Positions 32,800 through 45,771 of a DNA stretch of 64,000 nucleotides are shown piece after piece. The notes below the pieces were generated by a model. That model saw only the letters and a program-made list of their open reading frames with translations. It made no database searches and was not told where the DNA came from. Within the stretch, counting starts at the first letter, position 1. Each line of letters begins with the position of its first letter. The DNA is from Puccinellia tenuiflora. Lineage: Eukaryota > Streptophyta > Magnoliopsida > Poales > Poaceae. The stretch covers positions 729,075 to 793,074 of the forward strand of contig QRDG01000027.1 of the NCBI GenBank assembly GCA_012064385.1, given 5' to 3'. A program made the translations under genes and the position numbers.

Positions 32800-34204
32800 A
32801 TTTGTAGAACCGGCATTCTCCTTCCTTCATGTGGGTAGAGTAAACTAACACCCACCTGATGGCTGTATATCTGTGATTGTAGATTATACATATATGTACC
32901 CTGTGCACTGTGCAGTGATGAACCAGGTGCCTCTTTGGAGGAACCTAGCTTAAGTGTTTAACCCCTTATTTTATCCCAGTGAAAAAGAAGGTAGTGGATA
33001 GAAATAGCTGTTCAGGTACAAGTTCTACAATCATCTTGTGCTTGTGTTTGTTTCTTAGTGGAGGAGCCGGAGATCTTGTTCTTGTGCAAGTCAGTTTGCT
33101 TTATCTATATGCATTCATGAGATATGAGATGGATATAATTCGTGTCTTCTCTGTGTGTACTAATTTATATTTATGCATCATACTCTTTGGTTAGTCATAC
33201 GAAATCGGAAAACTGCTTGTACCACCCAAGCAACAAGTGTGCCCGTGGCCCGCAAAAAAAAAACAAGTGTGTCCGTTTAAAAAAAACGTAAATGGTATTT
33301 CTTGGTCTCAAAATATATGTAAAAAAGCATACAGCTACATATACACATCCAGTATGTACGCCACAGGTTTTGCTAAGAAATATCTTGTATTTTGGGCTAC
33401 ATAAAAAAGACAAATTTTGGGATAAAGAGAGTTTTTTTAGTCCCTTTATATAGCCACAAATTGTTATTTTCTATAGCCAAAATTGAACCTTTTACCATAA
33501 TTTTGCACAAATATACATAACATATATGTATTCATGAGAAAAAGTTGGATTCTTATAAAATTCTAAGTACAATTTTCAAAATTCAAAACGGAGCACCCGT
33601 TACCCGTATGCTCGGTGCCACAAATCCGTGTCCATAGTACTAGTTGTACTCTGCGGAAGATAACTTGCCATTTAGTTGGGTATGTAGATTCATTTAAGGT
33701 ATATGTTCGTACTCTACGTCCACAAATGTGTAGTGCTCCAACGAGTCTTTTTTCTACCCTGCGCGCTAGCTGCCGTACATGATCCCACCGGTGCTTCTCG
33801 CCTAGAGATGTGTGTCACCCCTTTTAGTTTTGTCGAAGTTCTCATGTTTTAGAGTATTAAATAAAAAATTTAGGTTTCTTATTATCTCGGTCTCTTGGAC
33901 AGTTGCGAAGCCACATTGAGACTTGCATGGTCAATTGACCACACAAGTTTTAGGCAAATCCTTTCTATACAAGTATATAAATCACGCACCAATTTTTTAT
34001 AGTGAAAACACATGTATTTGACATCATAGATTTGAAATGATATCGCAAATTTGAAGTTCTGCCACCCTGCTCTCAGAGTGTAGTTGGGGGACATAAGAGA
34101 CTGGCAGGGAAGGAGGAAAGAAATGAGAGAGAAGGAGAGAAATGAGAGCCCGCTCCGTTTTAAACTTTTACTCTTTTCTTCTTGAATATACTATGTGAAT
34201 TGTC
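32800..34204. other. Unassigned AT-rich intergenic sequence
   Basis: Only short ORFs without domains were seen, up to the retrotransposon target site at 34205. Confidence 0.5.
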
Positions 34205-34209
34205 ACGTT

Positions 34210-36666
34210 TGAAAGAACAAACGATGTCCCGGATGTCGCCTAGAGGGGGGGGGGGGGGGGGGTGAATAGGCGATTTAAAACTTTTTCTAATTAGGGGCTT
34301 GATAATTGCGGAATAAAACTATGTGTTTAAATTAACAAGCCAACAACCTAATTACTAGGCTCACCTATGTGCACCAACGACTTATGCTAAGCAATTCAAG
34401 AAACAAGGTGATAGCTATAGAAAAGAACTTCAAGCACGAAGGCTATCACAATGTAAATTGCATAAGTAAAACTCGGGTATAGAAATAACCGAGTCACGCG
34501 GAGACGAAGAGGTATTCCCGAGTTCCTCCTTGTTAAGGGAGTACGTCTCGTTGGAGGGGCGTGAGCTCGCCACAAGAGGCCTACTCAAGATGCCACAAAG
34601 GCCTCACCCTATTCTCCGATGAACCTCACCCAAGGGATTGGTTCACCTTCCACTATCGGAATCCTTCGGGCGGATTCCGGAGCCCTTTTACAACCTCCTT
34701 GGGGCACACACCCACAACTCAATTGGGGGCTCCCAAATTCGTGCCGAAGCTTCACAACTCGAAGTCTTCGCGGCACCTCCAACCGTCTAGGGTACATAAT
34801 GCACCCAATAGGCAACAAGCTCTTGGGAACACAATGCACCCAAGAGTAACAAGCTTCTCAACCTTCAACTTCACGTATCACCGTGGAGAGAGCAACCCAA
34901 TGCAACAAATGCAAAAAGGCAAGAGCACACAAAGTGCTCAAATCCTTCACTCCCAAATTCCAACCAAAGCAATTAATGCTATGGAGGGAATAAGAGAGGA
35001 AGAACAAAGGGGATGAGCACAAAGCAACCCCAAATCTAGATCCACAAGGTTCCCTTCACTTAGAGGAGAATTTGATTGGTGGAATGGTAGATCTAGATCT
35101 CCTCTCTTGAAACCCTAAATTTGGGCAAGAATCATTGGAGGGGAAGAGAGGAATCAAGCTCACAAGGATTAGAGCAAAGGGGAAGAGCAAGAACAAGTGA
35201 GCAAGAGCAGCAACCAGGTTTTGGGGGGGGGGGGGGGGGGGGGGAGGAGGCTTTTTATAGCCTCCCCCAAAAACTAGCCGTTGGAGACTGTCCAGGCCGG
35301 AGACTCCGGAGTAAGTGACCGGAGACTCCGGCCTGCTGGGTCATCGGGGAGGCCGGAGATTCCGGTCCTTGGGGCCGGAGACTCCGGCCAGGCCGGAGAC
35401 TCCGGGCACCCTCCGGGGTAGCTCCGGACCCCTATCCAGAGGCGCACCACACAGATGCAAAGAACGGAGAGAAAACTTGGGGCCGGAGATTCCGGGTCCC
35501 TTGGGCCGGAGACTCCGGTGGGCCGGAGACTCCGGTCCATCTCCGGGGTACCTCCGGACCCCTGTCCAGAAGCGCACCACAGCAGACGGCAGCGAAAATC
35601 ACAGGCCGGAGACTCGGACCCTCTCCGGGGTAGATCCAAACAGTGAAAACCAGAACTGCCATAACTTTTGCAAATGAAGTCCGAATCGAGTGAATCCAAT
35701 TTTGTTGGAAAGAGGACGACAAGAGCTTACCCTACAAAAACTGAAATATAAAAACAAGCAAAGGAGATTGTGCGGAGGGATGGAATGGTGAGACCTTTCC
35801 AAGCAGATGAACCGACAAAATCTCCAACACCGAAAACGCACAAGCTTTTCATCAAGACTCCGTTTTCAATGATCTTGGGCTTGTTTCGAAGATAATCACA
35901 AGCCCTACAAGATCATGCATATACACATCATAGTCTATCATGTGAGGAGGAAATCATAAGGAGAGAGTTTGACCTCTCGTAGAAGAGACAAACCGGTAAA
36001 ACCTCCGATATCAAAAACACAAGAAGATATTCACGAGATCCGTTTTTGATGAACTAGAGCTTGGTATGGAGATGAACACAAGCTCTAAATTCTCACATGG
36101 ATAAAAGCCAAATAAGAACCAATAAAGATGATTGCATGGATGCAAAGGGTTGAGCTCTCTATGACGATACGATCACGATATTCGGTCGAGAGCCCCTCTT
36201 GATAGTACGGCTATCTATCCTATAATCCGGTCTCTCACTAAACATCATGAGACCGGTAAAATAGAAACCCTACCAAGATCATACCTTTGCCTTGCGCTTA
36301 AACCACATGAGGTCGATGAAGACGATCTTCAACTCCTCAAGACGCACCACCTTTCTTCATTGCGCTTCGCTTGGTGAAGATTCACATGACGCTCCCCCAT
36401 ACACCAAGATGGGAAAAGCACTCTTCGGCATATCTTCACTTGGACTTGAGTGTCGATCAAACCACACTTAGCCTTGATCAACACAAATCTTTTCTTCCCT
36501 TGAGCTTGAATCCAACAAATGGAGACAAGCAAGCTTGGCCTTGATCAATAAATGATCTTGACACAAGCTAAAGGACAACCTACACATAGAGCTCAATGCA
36601 AATATTAGTCCATAGAGATTGTCATTAATTACCAAAACCATGCATGGGATCAACCATGCACTTTCA
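34210..36666 (-). repeat. 3' LTR of the gag-only element
   Basis: The LTR is 2457 bp (minus-strand sense). It is nearly identical to the other LTR but has longer G runs (18 G from 34245, 22 G from 35223) and a different count of the palindromic CCGGAGACTCCGG units. Confidence 0.93.
35278..35635. repeat. Palindromic minisatellite in LTR (CCGGAGACTCCGG)
   Basis: Many copies of the near-palindrome GGCCGGAGACTCCGG are interspersed with GGCACCCTCCGGGGTA-type spacers. A similar array at 43432-43765 in the other LTR differs in unit number and order. Translations such as SGPRDPESPAP are by-products. Confidence 0.88.
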
Positions 36667-36680
36667 ATCTCCCCCATTTT
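36667..36680 (-). promoter_or_regulatory. Polypurine tract of the gag-only element
   Basis: The minus strand reads AAAATGGGGGAGAT directly before the 3' LTR, in the position where second-strand synthesis is primed. Confidence 0.8.
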
Positions 36681-39600
36681 GGTAATTGATGACAATCCCT
36701 GTTAAGAGGGTTTATATAAAGAATAAAGCAACCTTGCATGACAAACAAGCAAGGATGCAAAGCGCATTAAAGGCAAATGCAACAAAAGCATAAAACTCAA
36801 ATTCCCTTAAACCCTCTAAACTTCTCCCCAATTGGCATCGATTTCCGAAATGAGAAGAAAAATTTAGAGAGCCAATATAATATGAGTTCCTCCATAAAGG
36901 TGTGCATTACTCAAGATATGAGTGAAATCAAATGCACTTATTCATTGACGAATAATTAGAGGAAATCAAACTATATTGAGTATCCAAAGATTGCAACAAA
37001 AATGAAACCATTTTAAACATCTCCACAAAGGAGAAAGGCAATCAAAAAGATCCAAAGCAAGAGTTCCAAATAAAAATGGAGAAGCTCCCCAATGTTTATG
37101 CACAAAATGAAGAGTGCACAAATATGATATCCTCACTCCCCCAAAATCATCTAGAACACGCAACAAGTGCAATAGTGCATAATGCAAAAGCAAATCATAG
37201 CACTTGCACCAAAGATGTGGTTGAGCCATATGTAGATACCAATTTTCAAAAAATTCATCGTAAGATAGGCCCAACGGAGAAAAGAGATCTTTTAAAGAAA
37301 TATGTTCACACGCTTAGGGATACCAATTGGAAACTAAAACCAATTGAAAATGCCAAAAGCTAGTGAGAGCATTTAGCCAATAAAATTCAACATGCTCACC
37401 ATGGTAGGCATGAAGTCAAAGATCTTCAAGAAATACATGAGTGTGCAAAGATACCAATAAACAATAAGACAAGCACTCATGAGACAAATTTGGAACCACC
37501 AAAAAATTATAGATAAAAACAAGGTGGCTCAAAGGAAAAGATGACCTCTCTCATATGTATAGGTTTCTTATTAGACAAACCATTGAAGATATACATCCTC
37601 AAAGAAACATATACATACGAAATGGTTCGGGAAAAAAGATAACAAGGTATCCAAAAGGAAGTCATAAATATACACATGAGATTGTTTCTTAAAAGCATGG
37701 CACATAGCTCAAATTTATCTCATTGTACATAAATGAACTTCAAATATATCAAATGCATCACACATATCACTAAGGGAACAAGAGATAGTGGAGATGCTTT
37801 GAAATGGGCAACAAGTATCACAAGGAAATAAAGTCAATTGAAGAAAGGGTTTTTGCAAATTCATCACACATATCACAAAGATATATTAAGTGAAGGAAAG
37901 GCCAAAACCACAACAATTGCATATAAGAGCTTTCATGCCAAGAGGCAACCTACACAAGGTTGAATACTAGAAAGGTATGCATGGGATGGATACTTGTTAC
38001 CGAGATGCATTGAAGATGAAGATGATGAGAGTTGGTTTGTCATCAAAGCTTGACTCCGACAATCACACGGTGAGAACACCTTCCTTATGAATGGGGCAAG
38101 CATCCAATGCATCTCCATTGTACCTAAAACACAATTAGAGTACAAAATGGTTCCCAAACTCATTGGGTTCCATAGTAGTTAGATAAACTACAATATATAG
38201 GAAACACTCCACGTAAATATGTGCATATAGATATGAAATTGAATTTCATGCACATCTTAGCCGATTTAGGATTCGGTGGAGTATCCCCTATATATTGGAA
38301 CTAAAAGGACTAGCATGCCATAATATAAAAGATAAAGGATATACATACAAAGTCTTTCAAGATCCAAACGAGATACAATTTGGACAAAAACACCAAGTAA
38401 ACCAAGAAGAGAGCACACAAGAGTGTGACACTAAAGGTTGTCCAAATTATATTAAATTCCAAATCAACACATGATTGAGGAAAAATCAAATCAACAAATG
38501 ATTGATTCCAAAACACATCAACACATGAAGTGTGATATCAATAGGAATCAAATCAAACAACACATGATTGAAAAGACACCAATTGAAAATAAGATACCAA
38601 TTAAAACAAAAATTATCAACTAGGAGAAAAGATACCAAAAAGAGGGTGATACTTGACCGAAATCAAGTATGGTTAAAATAAGGCAAAAGGTATCAAGACT
38701 CCCACAATAAATATCAATTGGAACAAATATCTATGGAGGAGACATTAAATTCCAGTTAATACCAAATGAAGGTACCAACACAAGATAAAGAATCAAATGA
38801 CAATTGAAATGATCAAAAATTGATAGATAGGTTAGTGTTCTAAATAAAAAGGAATGCTCCCCCAATATTCATGCATTATATTTGATATTTGCATTTGAAT
38901 ACAAAATGCATGCACAAGGGATCATTACTCTCCATATTTTATTTACAACACTAAACACTACCAATTGAAAAATGGGATCCATTCAAAAGGCAAGGAAGGC
39001 AATAGATAAAGCAAATCAACGCAAGAGCCAATGTGACGATGGTCTATAAAATCCACCACAATTACTAGTATCACTTGTCATGGACAAGGAGTATATAGAG
39101 ATATTTCTCGGTGGTATAAAGGAATGATGTTCAAGACCAACTTCACAACAAATAAGCATATGGCAAAAGATAAGAATTAAAACACATATTTTGAAAAATG
39201 TTTGTTGGTAGTTTCAATTATTCGAACCAACCGGCAACGCCATGGTTAAAATAAAATGAAACAAATGGTTTCTCACATAATATATGGAAAGGCATATTAG
39301 AGAAAAACCACACCAAGCAAACTCACACAAACAAGAACCAAAGGGTAACCACAAAGAAGAATTGGAACTTGTTTGAGCAAACATGCCACATAGGAAATAG
39401 ATAATTTACAATATCAAATCTAAGTGGCAAACCTCAAATTTTCACATTTTATGGGATTGTAATATGCACATAGCTTATGTGATAATTCATTTTTTTTAAA
39501 CAAGAGGCAAATAAAACCAACTAGAGAAATTAATGGACATTATAGAATTTGAATTTCTCATGAATATGACATACCACATAGTAGCTAGATAATATGAAAT

Positions 39601-40040
39601 ATCAATACTAGGTGGTGTGACTCATGTACACATATTTTTAGGTTTGTGAAGTGCACAAAGCACCTCACTCCCCCAAAATGGGATAGTCCATTAATATCTC
39701 AAAAAGCCAATTGAAATCAACACAAGATTCAATGAAGCTCAACACACAAATTACACATACATGATATACAACTATCACACACAACCTTGACTAACAAGAC
39801 AAGTAGGAAAGAAGCATATCACATACAAACACATGCTAGGAACAAAACTAACACATGCAAGGGAGCAAGCAACTTTCAACGAATATATGAATTAAATACA
39901 AGTTACCGCAAGGAGGAGCATTGGATATGAGATAGATATGTGGTAATCCAATTGACTTGGCTTGAGAAATAAACCCATGAAGATCCCTTAATTCTTCAAA
40001 AATAGCCAAGTCACCAATGTCCTCCACAAACACCTATTGA
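36681..40040 (-). other. AT-rich non-coding internal region of the gag-only element
   Basis: There are no ORFs with domains. CTCCCCCA-type sites (plus strand) recur near 37138, 38858 and 39669, each a PPT-like G5AG on the element's sense strand. Phrases such as GATACCAATTG recur. This is where pol would be in an autonomous copia element. Confidence 0.75.
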
Positions 40041-42320
40041 TCAAGTTGACGCTTGTTGGTCCCCAAACAAGTTGGGTCCTAAGAGGTTAGTCACAATAGG
40101 CTTGGGAACCCAAATGGTGCTTTTCTTGACACCACTTTGAGCTCCCACATACTTGGCAAACACATTGCCAACTCTATCCTTCCTAAGAGAGTATGCATCA
40201 TCAATTATGATAGGAGAGGAAGAGGTACCGATAGTGCATGAAGAAGCAAAATGACCTTTGCCACGGCAAAGGTAGCAACACCGACTCTTCTTCTTCTTAA
40301 TAGGCTCTTCAACTCGAGGAGCAATAGCTTGAGTCTTCTTGGGAGGTGGCCTTTGTTCAACACGTGGTTGAGCACGAGTTTGAACAAGGGGCCGCTTCCC
40401 TAGTTGCTTCTCACTAAGGGGCTTCTTCTTCTTCATTGGGCAATCCCGAACGTGGTGCCCTTCTAGCTTGCACTTGAAGCAAGTGATCTTGGCCGGATTC
40501 TTGACTTGAACTTGGCCCTTCTTTTTCTTCTCAACCTTGGACTTGTTCTTGTTGTTGGAGTTGAATCCAAGTCCACTCTTGTCATTGGGGGATTGTTGCA
40601 CACTCAACATGTTGTCAAGTGCACGCTTCCCTTCATGACGCTTTTCCAAGCCTTTCTTCATAGAAGTGGCTTGGGCCTTGAGCTCTCCTCTTTTCTCTAC
40701 ATGGTTAGTGACAACACAAGTACTAGAGGAGGTAGATGCATCATTGTTAGAGCAACAAGGCAAAGCAAGTAATTCATCACATGATGTACCAACATTTTTA
40801 GTGGATGAACTACTAGGACTAGCACATGGCAATATAGCATTATTAATTATGGTTGTGCTATTATCCACATGAGGCTCACTAGATGTTACCTTTTTAGTGA
40901 TGGCCTCATGAGCTAACTTTAGACTAGCATAGGATGCTAGAAGATCATCATTAGAGCTAGATAGCTTTTTATGACTTTCTTCTAACTCCCTATACTTGCT
41001 AGTTAGCAACTCAAGTTAAGCCCTTAGCTCAACATTCTCCTTCAAAGTGGATGCTTCACAAGAAATTGAGTTAGTAGCACAAGCATCATTGACATTAGGG
41101 ATGGAAGAAGAAAACTTGGCAAGCTCATCATTTAATCTAGCATTTTCATTTTTCGTGACTTTATATTTAGCATGAGCATGGTCACGTTCTTTAATGATTT
41201 TAGCAATTATATCATTATGAGACTCCTCGATAGATTCTAGTTTCTCCTCTAGAGAAGCACGAGTCTCACGCTCTTCCTCAAGAGCATCTTCTAACGATGC
41301 TTTCTCCATAGCATCATCTCTTTCTATCTTACCTTTTTCTTCAAGGCTTGCTTCCAAAGCCTCAATGGTTTCCCCACGCTCAATAAGATTTTTCATAATT
41401 TCAAATAGCATAGCTTGAGCATTTTTATTTTTAGGGAGGGCTTTAAGAATCGTAAGACCGTTATTTTGAAGCCTAGCATTAACCTTTTCCACATCATCTT
41501 CTTCATCATTTTTATCATCATCATTGTCATCATTATTATTATCATTGCTAGAAGAAGATTTAGCCATAAGGCAATGAGAGGTGGATGAAGAGCAATTAAT
41601 TTTTGAACTACTTAAGTTCATATCTTGTTGCATAGCAAATTTGGTTTCCTCTACATTATTATCAATGCAAGATTTAGAGGGAACACAAGCATTTTTATCA
41701 TGGCAACAAGATAAAGCAAGCATATCATAAAGAGATTCATCCAAGCAAGTTTTAGATGATATGCAAGGACTATCAACACTAGCATGTAAATCATTCATGG
41801 TGCTATGTGTGTTTATGTCCAAAGATGAAGCATTGCAATAAGATAGAGATAATGGATCATCAACAACGAGCTCACTATCCAAATTGCAAAGCCTATCACT
41901 ACTCACCATCACATTAGATTGTGGCTTACCACATTTTGGTGAAGTAGATGAAGACGAGAGCTCGTCACGGCCGAAGGTGGAGGGAGAGCAATCATCCTCA
42001 ATAGAGTTGGACACTTCATATTTTTCTTGAAGCTTGGTCCATAATTCATGAGTATCCCGGAGAGGCATGATTGACTCAAAAACTACAACACTCACAAATT
42101 TGCAAAACTCATTAGATGCTAGAGCATCTAGATATAAGTTTTTCTCATCCTCTAAAGTCGTACTTTCGTAGTCCTTTGGAGGAGAAAAACCTATATCTAA
42201 GATCCGCTCAATATCGGGGTCCAAGACCCGTAAGTGACTAAGCATATGAGTTTTCCAAACATTAAAATTTATGCCATTAAATCTAAACAAGGAATTGTGC
42301 ACTAAATCCCTAGACGACAT
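40041..42320 (-). pseudogene. Gag of the Sirevirus-like element, one nonsense codon
   Basis: The Gag precursor, which would package element RNA into particles, is about 759 codons long. It starts MSSRDLVHNSLFRFNGINFN, with the copia-type Gag motif (NVWKTHMLSHLRVLDPDIER, ELWTKLQEKYEV). It then has a long Ser/Asp-rich segment, a predicted coiled coil (IERGETIEALEASLEEKGKI; LEEERETRASLEEKLESIEE), and two CCHC zinc knuckles near its end: CFKCKLEGHHVRDC and CCYLCRGKGHFASSC. A single in-frame TAA at 41018-41016 splits it; the frame resumes at once (LELLTSKYRELEE). No protease or pol follows. Gag length, double knuckles and coiled coil fit Sirevirus Gag. Apart from one stop it looks intact, so other genomic copies may be coding. 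Confidence 0.85.
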
Positions 42321-42358
42321 CTTTACTCTCTAGGCGGTAAAGCCAAACAAGAGAGACG

Positions 42359-42374
42359 AGGCTCTGATACCAAT
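42359..42374 (-). promoter_or_regulatory. Primer-binding site (initiator tRNA-Met type)
   Basis: Next to the 5' LTR the minus strand reads AATTGGTATCAGAGCC, the classical plant retrotransposon primer-binding site. It fixes the element orientation. Confidence 0.88.
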
Positions 42375-44799
42375 TGAAAGAACAAACGATGTCCCGGATG
42401 TCGCCTAGAGGGGGGGGTGAATAGGCGATTTAAAACTTTTTCTAATTAGGAGCTTGATAATTGCGGAATAAAACTATGTGTTTAAATTAACAAGCCAACA
42501 ACCTAATTACTAGGCTCACCTATGTGCACCAACAACTTATGCTAAGCAATTCAAGCAACAAGGTGATAGCTATAGAAAAGAACTTCAAGCACGAAGGCTA
42601 TCACAATGTAAATTGCATAAGTAAAGCTCGGGTATAGAAATAACCGAGGCACGCGGAGACGAGGAGGTATTCCCGAGTTCCTCCTTGTTAAGGGAGTACG
42701 TCTCATTGGAGGGGTGTGAGCTCGCCACAAGAGGCCTACTCAAGATGCCACAAAGGCCTCACCCTATTCTCCGATGAACCTCACCCAAGTGATTGGTTCG
42801 CCTTCCACTATCGGAATCCTTCGGGGCGGATTCCGGAGCCCTTTTACAACCTCCTTGGGGCACACACCCACAACTCAATTGGGGGCTCCCAAATTCGTGC
42901 CGAAGCTTCACAACTCGAAGTCTTCGCGGCACCTCCAACCGTCTAGGGTACACAATGCACCCAAGAGGCAACAAGCTCTTGGGAACACAATGCACCCAAG
43001 AGTAACAAGCTTCTCAACCTTCAACTTCACGTATCACCGTGGAGAGAGCAACCCAATGCAACAAATGCAAAAAGGCAAGAGCACACAAAGTGCTCAAATC
43101 CTTCACTCCCAAATTCCAACCAAAGCAACTAATGCTATGGAGGGAATAAGAGAGGAAGAACAAAGGGGATGAGCACAAAGCAACCCCAAGTCTAGATCCA
43201 CAAGGTTCCCTTCACTTAGAGGAGAATTTGATTAGTGGAATGGTAGATGTAGATCTCCTCTCTTGAAACCCTAAATTTGGGCAAGAATCATTGGAGGGGA
43301 AGAGAGGAATCAAGCTCACAAGGATTAGAGCAAAGGGGAAGAGCAAGAACAAGTGAGCAAGAGCAGCAACCAGGTTTTGGGGGGGAAGGAGGCTTTTTAT
43401 AGCCTCCCCCAAAAACTAGCCGTTGGAGCCTGTCCAGGCCGGAGACTCCGGAGTAAGTGACCGGAGACTCCGGCCAGGCCGGAGACTCCGGGCACCCTCC
43501 GGGGTAGCTCCGGACCCCTATCCAGAGGCGCACCACACAGATGCAAAGAACGGAGAGAAAACTTGGGGCCGGAGATTCCGGGTCCCTTGGGCCGGAGACT
43601 CCGGTGGGCCGGAGACTCCGGTCCATCTCCGGGGTACCTCCGGACCCCTGTCCAGAAGCGCACCACAGCAGACAAACGGCAGCGAAAATCACAGGCCGGA
43701 GACTCCGGGTCCTTGGGGGCGGAGACTCCGGTGTGACCGGAGACTCCGGACCCTCTCCGGGGTAGATCCAAACAGTGAAAACCAGAACTGCCATAACTTT
43801 TGCAAATGAAGTCCGAATCGAGTGAATCCAATTTTGTTGGAAAGAGGACGACAAGAGCTTACCCTACAAAAACTGAAAATATAAAAACAAGGAGAGGAGA
43901 TTGTGCGGAGGGATGGAATGGTGAGACCTTTCCAAGCGGATGAACCGGCAAAATCTCCAACACCGAAAACGCACAAGCTTTTCATCAAAACTCCGTTTTC
44001 AATGATCTTGGGCTTGTTTAGAAGATAATCACAAGCCTTACAAGATCATGCATATACACATCATAGTCTATCATGTGAGGAGGAAATCATAAGGAGAGAG
44101 TTTGACCTCTCGTAGAAGAGACAAACCGGTAAAACCTCCGATATCAAAAACACAAGAAGATATTCACGAGATCCGTTTTTGATGAACTAGAGCTTGGTAT
44201 GGAGATGAACACAAGCTCTAAATTCTCACATGGATAAAATCCAAATAAGAACCAATAAAGATGATTGCATGAATGCAAAGGTTTGAGCTCTCTACGACGA
44301 TACGATCACGATATTCGGTCGAGAGCCCCTCTTGATAGTACGGCTATCTATCCTATAATCCGGTCTCTCACTAAACATCATGAGACCGGTAAAATAGAAA
44401 CCCTACCAAGATCATACCTTTGCCTTGCGCTTAAACCACATGAGGTCGATGAAGACGATCTTCAACTCCTCAAGACGCACCACCTTTCTTCATTGCGCTT
44501 CGCTTGGTGAAGATTCACATGACGCTCCCCCATACACCAAGATGGGGAAAGCACTCTTCGGCATATCTTCACTTGGACTTGAGTGTCGATCAACCCGCAC
44601 TTAGCCTTGATCAACACAAATCTTTTCTTCCCTTGAGCTTGACTCCAACAAATGGAGACAAGCAAGCTTGGCCTTGATCAACAAATGATCTTGACACAAG
44701 CTAAAGGACAACCTACACATAGAGCTCAATGCAAATATTAGTCCATAGAGATTGTCATTAATTACCAAAACCATGCATGGGATCAACCATGCACTTTCA
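42375..44799 (-). repeat. 5' LTR of the gag-only element
   Basis: The LTR is 2425 bp, begins TGAAAG on both strands, and lies next to the primer-binding site. Its G runs are 8 and 7 bp at the two places where the partner LTR has 18 and 22. Confidence 0.93.
43432..43765. repeat. Palindromic minisatellite in LTR (second copy)
   Basis: This is the counterpart of 35278-35635. It lacks an inserted TCATCGGGGAGGCC-containing block present there, and has an extra GTGTGACCGGAGACTCCGG block. Confidence 0.88.
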
Positions 44800-45094
44800 A
44801 CGTTGTCTATCAACTAACGCAGAAACAAAATTATTTGCACAATTTTTCAAATTATATTCAATAGGTTTTTTGTGACATGTGGCATACTCTACATGGCAAT
44901 GGTTAAAACCGCATAGTATTGTGGTGACTAAACTCAAAACAATATATTTTCACGTAAAAATGGCCTATATCGGTATCTCTCTCTAGGGCCCTCAATATGT
45001 AATGATCGGCATGCATATGTTTCGGTTGATTTCTTGATTTTTCTACAATGACCGCTTTCTTTATTTACTGCAAAACAATTGTGTACATTTTATA

Positions 45095-45191
45095 TACTCT
45101 CTCCGATCCATAAAAAGTGTCATTATTTTGTAATAAGTTAGTTCAAACTTTTTACTAAGTGGGTGACACTTTTTATGGATCAGAGGGAGTA
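45095..45191. mobile_element. Short Stowaway MITE
   Basis: The inverted ends CTCTCTCCGATCCATAAAAA and TTTTTATGGATCAGAGGGAG are bounded by TA at 45095-45096 and 45190-45191; the length is 97 bp. Confidence 0.9.
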
Positions 45192-45487
45192 ATTTATCTC
45201 ATATTTCCTAGCTACACCATTGTTGGAGTGTATTCCAATGATTTGTTCGAGAGTGTATCATATTATTTCACTTTATATACGGGTAATATCAGTAAGAATC
45301 GAGTGCACGAATGTCCAACACAATGCGGTGAATCGATTCACCCTAGCCAGCAAGCATGCAGGGTGGACAAGCATTGCTCCTACTCCAATATTCATTTTGT
45401 GAGCAGTGGGATACTCTTATATTACTACCCGCTTTAATGTTGCAAGAGCGTCCAACACATGTAGTATATTCATTTTTTTTAGGCGTC

Positions 45488-45771
45488 ACAATAAATTAAG
45501 GGCGGCTCACAAATCATTGCCTTTTAATTATATACTAGGGCACATGCCCGTGCGCTAGTTGCTACGGGAACACATCAAATCGTTAGAAAACTATTTATGT
45601 TTACATGAAATATTCAACATATATATGTAAACAAAATGTTGTATCATGTATCAGCTGCTAAATTCCACGTAACATTAGTAATACACCAATTCGTGAAATA
45701 TCTAAAACATACCGCACCCACTATACAATAAATTAAGGGCGGCTCACAAATCATTGCCTTTTAATTATATA
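45488..45771 (+). repeat. 46-bp direct repeat, period 237 bp, at duplication edge
   Basis: ACAATAAATTAAGGGCGGCT... through ...CCTTTTAATTATAT is present at 45488 and 45725. Copy 1 has a single counterpart at about 14650. The segment between (CTAGGGCACATGCCCGTGCG...) has no counterpart in copy 1. Confidence 0.85.

Larger units (their letters stand above)
34210..44799 (-). mobile_element. Complete gag-only, Sirevirus-like LTR retrotransposon (non-autonomous)
   Basis: Two LTRs (34210-36666 and 42375-44799), both TGAAAG...CTTTCA, are flanked by a perfect 5-bp target duplication ACGTT (34205-34209 and 44800-44804). On the minus strand the order is LTR, initiator-Met-type primer-binding site, gag, about 3.4 kb of AT-rich non-coding sequence, polypurine tract, LTR. 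No protease, integrase, reverse transcriptase or RNase H motif is found. Several extra CTCCCCCA polypurine-tract-like sites in the internal region resemble the multiple PPTs described for Sireviruses (family knowledge). Confidence 0.92.

Noticed and set aside
35278..35635. Possible CRISPR-like regular repeats in the LTR
   Set aside because: Units are near-palindromic, spacers are similar to each other, there are no cas genes and the genome is plant.
35274..35722. ORFs with repeated SGPRDPESPAP motifs, also at 43288-43854
   Set aside because: They are read-through of the CCGGAGACTCCGG repeat in the LTRs; LTRs are non-coding here.
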